Source: Paracoccus sp. (in: a-proteobacteria) | GTDB lineage: Bacteria; Pseudomonadota; Alphaproteobacteria; Rhodobacterales; Rhodobacteraceae | Length of the DNA stretch: 42,005 nucleotides | Direction: 5' to 3' | NCBI RefSeq assembly: GCF_030536915.1 | Contig: NZ_JAUNPC010000002.1 | Span: 50,781 to 92,785, forward strand | Shown: positions 18,722-24,979 of the stretch, piece by piece | Layout: each line of letters starts with the position of its first letter | How positions within the stretch are numbered: the stretch's first letter is position 1 | Position numbers and translations under genes: made by a program | The notes under the pieces: model-generated | The model's database searches: none | The model's input: the letters and a program-made list of their open reading frames with translations, nothing else | What the model was told of the DNA's origin: nothing

Positions 18722-19292
18722 CGCCCAGCGCCTGCAACAGCGCCGAGACGTGAAGGCTGACCGTCGCGGGCGAAATGCAAAGATCGCGCGCGATCTCCTT
18801 GTTGGTCAGCCCCTTGGCGACCAGCCGCAGGACCTCGCGCTGGCGCGGCGTCAGCGCGGCGAGCGGGGGTTCGGGACTGCCGGACAGGCCTGCCTCGCGC
18901 TGCAGCATGACAACGGTTTCGCCACCCCAGACCGCCGCGATGGCGGCCCCGATTTCCTGCGCAGGCACGTCCTTTCCGATGAACCCGTCCGCCCCGGCCG
19001 CCATGACCTGATCGACCGTCCGTTCGTCGTCCAGCATCGAGATGATGACCACCGACGCCAGCTTGAACTCGGCCCGCAGCTCGTGGATGGACCGGCGCGG
19101 CGCGAAGCCCGGGAAGACGAGGTCAAGGGCGAACAGCGCCGGCGGCGGACCCGCGCGGGCCTGTTCCAGCAACTCGGCCATGGTGCCGGCTTCGCGCACC
19201 TCGGCATCGGGAAACCGCCTCTGGATGATGCGGCGGATGCCCTCGCGGAAAAGGGGGTGGTCGTCCGCAACGATGATCCTGCGCGCGTGCAT
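18672..19292 (-). CDS. LuxR/NarL-family response regulator
   Basis: This 206-residue protein is a two-component transcription regulator. The receiver domain begins [16 protein letters not shown], with acidic residues Asp9 and Asp10 and acceptor Asp57 in [11 protein letters not shown]. The [10 protein letters not shown] stretch carries the conserved Lys. The output domain is LuxR-type ([44 protein letters not shown]), at about residues 140-185. The ATG at 19292 is chosen because the receiver domain begins directly after it; a GTG at 19319 is possible. The gene diverges from the HlyD gene and shares a 214-base promoter region containing a perfect inverted repeat. Its tail overlaps the kinase gene. 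It is the obvious candidate to bind that repeat. Confidence 0.93.
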   Translation of the reverse strand: MHARRIIVADDHPLFREGIRRIIQRRFPDAEVREAGTMAELLEQARAGPPPALFALDLVFPGFAPRRSIHELRAEFKLASVVIISMLDDERTVDQVMAAGADGFIGKDVPAQEIGAAIAAVWGGETVVMLQREAGLSGSPEPPLAALTPRQREVLRLVAKGLTNKEIARDLCISPATVSLHVSALLQALGVSSRAGAAALAAGEGL

Positions 19293-19373
19293 CTTCCCCC
19301 CCCCGGACCGGAATGGCACCTGTCAGGCAGGGGAAGTCTGGGGGATCGGCGCCGGGCGTCAACCCGCATCGGC

Positions 19374-19391
19374 ATAGTGAGTCTTCACTAT
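19374..19391. promoter_or_regulatory. Palindrome, candidate operator of the peptide cassette
   Basis: ATAGTGA and TCACTAT form perfect 7-base arms around a GTCT spacer, in an otherwise GC-rich region. The site lies in the divergent region between the response regulator and the HlyD gene, about 116 bases before the HlyD start. Dimeric LuxR/NarL-type regulators bind inverted heptamers of this size. Binding by the adjacent regulator is inferred, not shown. Confidence 0.55.
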
Positions 19392-19506
19392 TACCGGGTC
19401 CGGGCACCTGCGGCATCCTGTCCGCCTGAGGGCAGGAGGGGGATGGTGAAGCCGATGCTTTCCTTCACGCGGATCTGCGCGCCGGCCGGGCGGAGGGCGT
19501 AAGCCG

Positions 19507-20793
19507 ATGGCGAAACCGCTGTTCCGGCCCGAGTCGTTCGAGGCGCGCCAGTCGGCCTGGCTTGGCCGGCCGACGGTGCTTCGGTCCTTGCCCGTGGCGG
19601 CTTTCGCGCTGTTCTCTGTCGCATTTGTCGGGGGCCTGCTGGCGCTTCTGGTTTTCGGCGATTACGGGCGGCGGGTGCGCGTCACCGGCGTGGTGATGCC
19701 CGCGGATGGCCTTGCCCGCCTTCAGGCCCCGGCGGCGGGGCGCATCATCGAGCTGCGGGTGCGCGAAGGCGACGAGGTGCGGCGCGACGACGTATTATAC
19801 GTCGTCGGCATCGACAGCAGCACCCAGCTTGGCGACACGCAGGGCAGGGTCGCGGCGCTTCTGCGCGAACGGCGGGATGAGCTTGCCGCGACCCTTGCCC
19901 GCCAGGCGGACGTGGACCGGCGCGACAAGTCGCGGCTGGCCGACGAGCGCGCCGAGGCGCAGCGTGAACAGGCCGCGATCAGCGCCGAGATCGCCGAGGT
20001 GAAGGCCTATGCCACCGATCTTGCCGCGATCGCCGAGCGGCAGGAACAGATGCTCGGCCGCGGGCTGGTCCGCAGCAGCGACGTGGAATCCCGGCTGCAG
20101 TCCCTCAATGCCGAGCGGGCGCGCCTGGCCGGGCTGCGGCGCGAGCGGCTGCAGATCGAGGCGCGCATCGCCGCGCTTGAACACGATCTCGGCGGCTTCG
20201 ACCTTGCCTCGGAAGAACGGCTGGCCGCGATCCGCCGCGAGATGCTCGGGATCGAGCAGGAAGTTTCCGAAAGCGAGGCCCGGCGCGAACTGTTCGTACG
20301 CGCCCCGCGGGACGGCCTTGTCACCGGCATCCTTGCCCAACCCGGCCAGACCGTCGCGGCGGCGGACCCGCTTCTGACCCTGGTTCCCACGGATCAGCCG
20401 CTCGTCGCCCAGCTTCTGGCCCCCAGCGACGCCATCGGCTTCCTGCGGGAAGGCGCGCCGGTGCTGCTGCGCTATGAAGCCTTCCCGTACCAGAAGTTCG
20501 GGCAGCATCCGGGGCGCGTCACGGTGATCTCGCGCGCGGCGCTGCGGCCGGATGATCTGGCGCAGGTTGCGCCAGGCCCGCCAGGCAGCGATGAGCCCGG
20601 CGCAGTCTACCGCATCACGGTCCAGCCCGAGACGCAGGCCGTCCATGCCTATGGCCGGGACGAGCCGCTTCAGGCCGGCATGCAGGTCGAGGCGCATGTG
20701 CTGGTGGACACCCGGCCGATCTACCAGTGGATCTTCGAGCCGGTCTACGGGCTGCGCGGCACCCTTGCCGCCGCGTCGGGGGGCGGGGCATGA
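19507..20793 (+). CDS. HlyD-family adaptor of a peptide exporter
   Basis: This is a 428-residue periplasmic adaptor of an ABC exporter. It has one transmembrane helix at about residues 30-51 (AAFALFSVAFVGGLLALLVFG) and a biotinyl-lipoyl half motif (APAAGRIIELRVREGDEVRRDDVLYVV). A long coiled coil runs from about 115 to 245 (Arg/Glu/Ala-rich), followed by the second half motif (RAPRDGLVTGILAQPGQTVAAADPLLTLVP). The C-terminal barrel ends with GMQVEAHVLVDTRPIYQWIFEPVYGLRG, a finish common in adaptors paired with C39-peptidase ABC transporters of bacteriocin type. GGAGGG lies nine bases before the ATG. Its stop overlaps the start of the transporter (ATGA). It opens the exporter-peptide-maturase gene row. 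Confidence 0.92.
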   Translation: MAKPLFRPESFEARQSAWLGRPTVLRSLPVAAFALFSVAFVGGLLALLVFGDYGRRVRVTGVVMPADGLARLQAPAAGRIIELRVREGDEVRRDDVLYVVGIDSSTQLGDTQGRVAALLRERRDELAATLARQADVDRRDKSRLADERAEAQREQAAISAEIAEVKAYATDLAAIAERQEQMLGRGLVRSSDVESRLQSLNAERARLAGLRRERLQIEARIAALEHDLGGFDLASEERLAAIRREMLGIEQEVSESEARRELFVRAPRDGLVTGILAQPGQTVAAADPLLTLVPTDQPLVAQLLAPSDAIGFLREGAPVLLRYEAFPYQKFGQHPGRVTVISRAALRPDDLAQVAPGPPGSDEPGAVYRITVQPETQAVHAYGRDEPLQAGMQVEAHVLVDTRPIYQWIFEPVYGLRGTLAAASGGGA

Positions 20794-22919
20794 GCGCCGA
20801 TCTGGTCAGGCGCATTTCGGGCGGCTTTCCCTCGCGGACGCCCGCCATCCTGCAGGTGGAGGCGGCGGAATGCGGGGCCGCCTGCCTCGCCATGATCGCC
20901 GGGCATCATCGCCATGTCATCGACCTGGCGGCCTTGCGCCAAAGGCATCCCGCATCGATCAAGGGCGCGACGATGCGCGACCTGGTGGGCTTGGGCGCCA
21001 GGCTCGATCTCGCCACCCGCGCCGTCCGGCTGGAGCTTGAGGACCTTTCGCGCCTGCGGCTGCCGGCCGTGCTGCACTGGGGGCACAACCATTTCGTCGT
21101 GCTGGTGCGGGTCCAGCGGCGCCATGTCATCATCCACGATCCGGCCATCGGGCGCAGGCGCCTGCCCATGGCCGAGGTGTCGCGGCAATTCACCGGGGTC
21201 GCGCTGGAAGCATGGCCCACCGAAAGCTTCCGCCCCCGCGTCGAGCGCGCCCGCATCCGCGTCCTCGACCTGCTGCGCCGCACCTCCGGCCTTGGCGGCG
21301 CGGCGGCGCAGATCCTCGCCATCTCGCTTGCGCTCGAGGTGGCGGTGATCGCCCTGCCGATCGGCTTTGCCCTGATCCTCGACGAGGTGGTGGTCGCGGC
21401 AGATGTCGACCTGCTCACCATCATCGCGCTGGCGCTCGGCCTGCTTCTCGCGCTGCAGGTCGCGGCGGGATTTGCGCGCGCCTGGGCGACCATGCTTCTT
21501 GGCACCAGCCTGACGCTGCAGTGGAAGGTCAGCCTCTTCGACCAGATGATGCGCCTGCCGCTGTCCTTCTTCACCAAGCGCCACATCGGCGACGTCGTCT
21601 CGCGCTTCGGCTCCATCGACGCGATGCAGCGCACGCTGACCACGCGGGCGATCCAGTCGATCATCGACGGCATCATGTCGGTCACGCTGGTGGTGATGAT
21701 GTGGCTTTATGGCGGCTGGCTCATCTGGATCGCGCTTGCCAGCCTTGCCGCCTATATCGCCCTGCGCCTGGCCTCATACCGCGCCTATCGGGCGATGTCC
21801 GAGGAAGCGATCCTGCACGCGGCGCAGGAAACCACCCATTTCATGGAATCCGTGCGCGGCATCGCCAGCGTCAAGGCGATGAACATCGAGGGGCGCCGCC
21901 GGGGCACCTGGATCAACCACCTGATCGACCGGGTGAATGCCGAGCTGCGGGTCCAGAAGCTGGACGCGGCCTTCGCGGCGGCGGGCACGGGCCTCTTCGG
22001 CTTCGACCGCATCCTTGTCATGGCGCTGGGCGCACGGGCGATCCTAGCCGGGGATCTCACGGTGGGCACCCTCGTGGCCTTCCTCGCCTACAAGGACCAG
22101 TTCGCCACGCGGGTGAACGCGCTTGTCGATACGGCGCTGCAGTTCCTGATGATGTCGCTGCACGGCGAACGCATCGCCGACATCGCGCTGGCCGAAACCG
22201 AGGAACCCGATCCGCCGGCAGCATTGCCGCCGCGGGTCGGCTGGAAGGCGGCTTCGCTGGAACTGCGCGATGTCTCTTTCCGCTACGCGCCGGGCGATCC
22301 CGAGGTGCTGTCGGAGTTTTCCCTTCATGTCCGCGCCGGGGAATGCGTGGGCATCGCCGGCCCGTCGGGGGTGGGCAAGTCCACCCTTCTGGCGATCGTC
22401 GCCGGCCTCGCGCGTCCCACCGGGGGGCAGGTGCTGATCGACGGCATCCCGCTTGGGCGGACGGGGCTTGCGGCCTACCGCGACCGGATCGGCTGCGTGC
22501 TGCAGGACGACCGGCTGTTCGCCGGTTCCATCGCCGACAACATCGCCGCCTTCGATCCCGAGGCTGGCCGGGACGCGGTCGTCGCCGCGGCGCGGATGGC
22601 CGCGATCCATGACGAGATCGAGGCCTTCCCCATGGGCTACGAGACGCTGGTGGGCGACATGGGAAGCGCGCTTTCCGGCGGTCAGCGCCAGCGGCTGTTT
22701 CTTGCCAGGGCGCTCTGCCGGCGTCCCGGCATCCTGATCCTCGACGAGGCCACGAGCCACCTCGACGAGGAAAACGAGCGCGCGATCAACGCCGCCGTCC
22801 GTCGGCTCGACATCACCCGCATCGTCGTGGCGCACCGCCCCTCGACCCTCGCCGCCACCGACCGGGTGGTGAGCCTGGGCGAGGTCCGGGGCGAGGCGCT
22901 CGCGACGGCTGCGGAATAA
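20790..22919 (+). CDS. C39-peptidase ABC exporter (leader-cleaving peptide transporter)
   Basis: This 709-residue protein combines the three parts of a peptidase-containing ABC transporter. The N-terminal C39 domain has the oxyanion Gln22, catalytic Cys28 in EAAECGAAC, His101 in HNHFVVL and Asp117 in HDPA, so it should be an active double-glycine protease. The membrane domain (about 165-440) has six predicted helices. The ATPase domain carries Walker A GPSGVGKST, signature LSGGQRQR, Walker B ILILDEAT and the H-loop VAHRPST. Enzymes of this class cut the leader after GG and export the core peptide. The two small genes directly downstream encode peptides with a GG leader, which identifies the likely substrates. 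The ATG at 20790 is coupled to the upstream stop. Confidence 0.95.
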   Translation: MSADLVRRISGGFPSRTPAILQVEAAECGAACLAMIAGHHRHVIDLAALRQRHPASIKGATMRDLVGLGARLDLATRAVRLELEDLSRLRLPAVLHWGHNHFVVLVRVQRRHVIIHDPAIGRRRLPMAEVSRQFTGVALEAWPTESFRPRVERARIRVLDLLRRTSGLGGAAAQILAISLALEVAVIALPIGFALILDEVVVAADVDLLTIIALALGLLLALQVAAGFARAWATMLLGTSLTLQWKVSLFDQMMRLPLSFFTKRHIGDVVSRFGSIDAMQRTLTTRAIQSIIDGIMSVTLVVMMWLYGGWLIWIALASLAAYIALRLASYRAYRAMSEEAILHAAQETTHFMESVRGIASVKAMNIEGRRRGTWINHLIDRVNAELRVQKLDAAFAAAGTGLFGFDRILVMALGARAILAGDLTVGTLVAFLAYKDQFATRVNALVDTALQFLMMSLHGERIADIALAETEEPDPPAALPPRVGWKAASLELRDVSFRYAPGDPEVLSEFSLHVRAGECVGIAGPSGVGKSTLLAIVAGLARPTGGQVLIDGIPLGRTGLAAYRDRIGCVLQDDRLFAGSIADNIAAFDPEAGRDAVVAAARMAAIHDEIEAFPMGYETLVGDMGSALSGGQRQRLFLARALCRRPGILILDEATSHLDEENERAINAAVRRLDITRIVVAHRPSTLAATDRVVSLGEVRGEALATAAE

Positions 22920-22957
22920 CGGCCAGCCTGGCCACCAACCGGAAGGAGAAAACCGTC

Positions 22958-23125
22958 ATGAACTTCATCAAGCGCATCGCCCCGGACAGAAAGCAGGGCG
23001 AACTGACGCCGCTTCTCGAGGCCCATCTCGACAGCGTGTCGGGCGGGGCGAACCCCGGACCGGGCTGCGCCCATATCTCGACGGGCTGCAACGAAACCCA
23101 CGACAGCCGCACCCAGTGCAGGTAA
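22958..23125 (+). CDS. Precursor peptide 1 with double-glycine leader
   Basis: This small gene encodes 55 residues, preceded by a strong AAGGAGAA ribosome site. The leader (residues 1-30) contains LTPLLEAHLDSVSGG, the pattern cut by C39 peptidases after GG. The predicted core (31-55) begins ANPGPG, holds Cys37, Cys44 and Cys54, and includes HISTGCNETHDSRT. It follows the exporter by 38 bases and precedes a second, related peptide. The leader shares LTxLLxxHLxxxxGG with that peptide and the core shares HISTG-X4-HDSRT. No known bacteriocin was recognised. Expected modification by the radical SAM enzyme downstream is inferred from clustering. Confidence 0.85.
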   Translation: MNFIKRIAPDRKQGELTPLLEAHLDSVSGGANPGPGCAHISTGCNETHDSRTQCR

Positions 23126-23147
23126 GCCGCCGGCAGGAGAGACGGAC

Positions 23148-23357
23148 ATGACCACGCGTTCCACCTATGGCCGCCTGATCGGCCGCATCACCGGCTCGGG
23201 CGAGCCGGCCGCTCCGCTTACGCAACTTCTCGACGAGCATCTTTCCGAGATCGCGGGCGGGCGTTGCGGCTGCGGGCACAGTTCAAGCGGCAACCACATC
23301 TCGACCGGCTCGGGGACCAACCACGATTCCCGCACCGACCGCACCGTTCAGCGCTGA
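23148..23357 (+). CDS. Precursor peptide 2 with double-glycine leader
   Basis: This gene encodes 69 residues, with AGGAGAG before the ATG. The leader contains LTQLLDEHLSEIAGG, with predicted cleavage after Gly38. The core (39-69) is RCGCGHSSSGN followed by HISTGSGTNHDSRT and DRTVQR. It has two Cys (40 and 42) against three in peptide 1, and three His-x-Ser triads (HSS, HIS, HDS) against two. The 14-residue block HISTG-X4-HDSRT has the same length in both peptides, so it is probably the functional or modified part. The gene lies 22 bases after peptide 1 and 87 bases before the maturase gene. Confidence 0.87.
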   Translation: MTTRSTYGRLIGRITGSGEPAAPLTQLLDEHLSEIAGGRCGCGHSSSGNHISTGSGTNHDSRTDRTVQR

Positions 23358-23397
23358 GGCGCCGGGGAGGGTGCGGTTCATGCCGCGCCCTTCATCC

Positions 23398-23421
23398 CCT
23401 GCCGTCGCCTGTTGCGGCAGG
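23398..23421 (+). promoter_or_regulatory. Intercistronic hairpin between precursor and maturase genes
   Basis: CCTGCCG pairs with CGGCAGG around a 10-base loop, between the second precursor gene and the radical SAM gene. It has no T tail, so it is not a full terminator. A stem at this place could stabilise the precursor mRNA or lower read-through, so that peptides outnumber the enzyme. Confidence 0.4.
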
Positions 23422-23444
23422 CCTGCTCTCCGAAGGAGGAACCG

Positions 23445-24779
23445 ATGACCCAAGTCCGCCGGCAGCGGTCGATCGACATCGTCGCCAAGATCACCGAACG
23501 CTGCAACCTGGCCTGCACCTACTGCTACTTCTTCTTCGGCGGGGACGAGACATGGCTTCGCCACTCGGCCGTGATGAAGCCCGCGACGATCGAGGCGCTG
23601 GCCGGCTTCCTGGCCCGCGGCGCCCGCGAGCTGGAACTGGACGACATCTACCTTGGCCTGCACGGCGGAGAGCCGCTGCTGATGAAGAAGCCGGCCTTCG
23701 ATGCGATGTGCAGCCGCCTGAAAGCCGCGATGCCCGAGCGGACAAGGCTTTACCTCGGCGTGCAGACGAACGGCATGCTGATCGACGCGGAATGGATCGA
23801 TCTCTTCGAAAAGCACGAGGTCGGCATCGGCATCAGCCTTGACGGACCCGCGGCGGTCAACGACCGCGCCCGGATCGACAAGAAGGGCAGGGGCAGCCAT
23901 GCCCGGGTCCTGCAGGGCCTTCGCATCGCGCAGGAGGCCGCCCGTGCGGGCAGGATTGCGCAACCCGGCTGCCTTTGCGTCATCGACCCCGACCAGGACC
24001 CGGCCGAGGTCTATGACCACCTGATCGGGGAACTCGGCTTTGCCTCGGTCAGCTTTCTGCTGCCGCGCGAAGGGCATGACACGGGGATGCGGATCGACGC
24101 CGGGAAATGGCGCGGCTTCATGCGCCGACTCGTGGCGCATTGGACCGATCCGGCGACCCCCACCGTGCCGATGCGGATCCTGTCCGAGCCGCTGAAGGGG
24201 ATGATCTCGGACGAGGGCGCGGCATGGCGCGACATGCGGATCGCGAACCGCCACAACGTCATCACCGTGACAAGCGACGGCGAACTGGGACCGGACGACA
24301 ACCTGAAGGGCCAGGACCCGCGCTTTCAGGAAACCGGCATGAGCGTCTTCGACACCACCCTGGGCGAGTTCATCGAAAGCCCGCTCTGGCAGGGGATCGT
24401 CACGGGCATCGACCAGCTTCCCCAGCGCTGCCGCGGCTGCGACTGGCGGCGCGTCTGCGGCGGGGGCGACGTCTTCAACCGCTACAGCCGCGCGCATGGC
24501 TTCAGCCGCGAGAGCGTCTTCTGCGACGCGCTGGACGAGATGCACCTGGAACTCGCGCGCTATGCCGCAGGCCACGGAATCCTCGCGGACGAAATCGCGG
24601 AACGCCTTTCCCGGCCGCCCAGCTTCCGCGCGAGCAACCTGGCAGAAGCGCGCCATGACGCCCGAGATGTGTCGAATGAACGGAGGATGGGCCTGAACCG
24701 GACGGACGCCCCCGTCGCAGGTCACGTTGCCGAGGAAGAGAGCGCCTTGCTCTTGCGGCCTGCAGGATCGCCGACCTGA
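23445..24779 (+). CDS. Radical SAM/SPASM peptide maturase
   Basis: This 444-residue enzyme has the radical SAM motif CNLACTYCY (Cys20, Cys24, Cys27) binding the 4Fe-4S cluster that cleaves S-adenosylmethionine. YLGLHGGEPLLM and ISLDGPAAVND follow at the usual places. The C-terminal part has a short SPASM-type cluster site: CRGCDWRRVC (Cys329, 332, 338), GGGDVFNRYSRAHGF and Cys360 in SVFC. From memory, this last box resembles that of FxsB/XyeB/GrrM-type maturases, which join an aromatic ring to the beta-carbon of a residue two positions on. The chosen ATG has a perfect AAGGAGG. The gene closes the cassette. Its substrates are probably the two GG peptides upstream. No RRE/PqqD-like domain or second radical SAM gene was seen. 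Confidence 0.93.
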   Translation: MTQVRRQRSIDIVAKITERCNLACTYCYFFFGGDETWLRHSAVMKPATIEALAGFLARGARELELDDIYLGLHGGEPLLMKKPAFDAMCSRLKAAMPERTRLYLGVQTNGMLIDAEWIDLFEKHEVGIGISLDGPAAVNDRARIDKKGRGSHARVLQGLRIAQEAARAGRIAQPGCLCVIDPDQDPAEVYDHLIGELGFASVSFLLPREGHDTGMRIDAGKWRGFMRRLVAHWTDPATPTVPMRILSEPLKGMISDEGAAWRDMRIANRHNVITVTSDGELGPDDNLKGQDPRFQETGMSVFDTTLGEFIESPLWQGIVTGIDQLPQRCRGCDWRRVCGGGDVFNRYSRAHGFSRESVFCDALDEMHLELARYAAGHGILADEIAERLSRPPSFRASNLAEARHDARDVSNERRMGLNRTDAPVAGHVAEEESALLLRPAGSPT

Positions 24780-24925
24780 ATCCCGTCAGCCATATCGCAG
24801 CCACGTTGCGCAGGCTCTCGCACCCGCCGAAAGCTGCCTCGAAGACCTGATGCCCTGCCAGTTCGGGCAGCCGAACCTTCGAGCAGGAGAATCCGCCTGC
24901 GGTGATCCTGTTCCGCAGTCCCATG

Positions 24926-24944
24926 TTCCGGCACCCTGCCGGAA
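24926..24944. terminator. Hairpin between convergent maturase and FAD dehydrogenase genes
   Basis: TTCCGGCA and TGCCGGAA form a perfect 8-bp stem around CCC in the 200-base gap between two convergent genes. Neither strand has a clear T tract, so termination is plausible but not proven. The rest of the gap shows nothing else. Confidence 0.4.
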
Positions 24945-24979
24945 GGTTCAGATCCCATCGGCAGGCTGCAAGGGCAGGG

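Noticed and set aside
19507-22919. Exporter for the RTX proteins (type I secretion system)
   Set aside because: The HlyD/ABC pair has an active C39 protease site and adjoins GG-leader peptides, so peptide export is far more likely; RTX exporters normally have an inactive C39-like domain.
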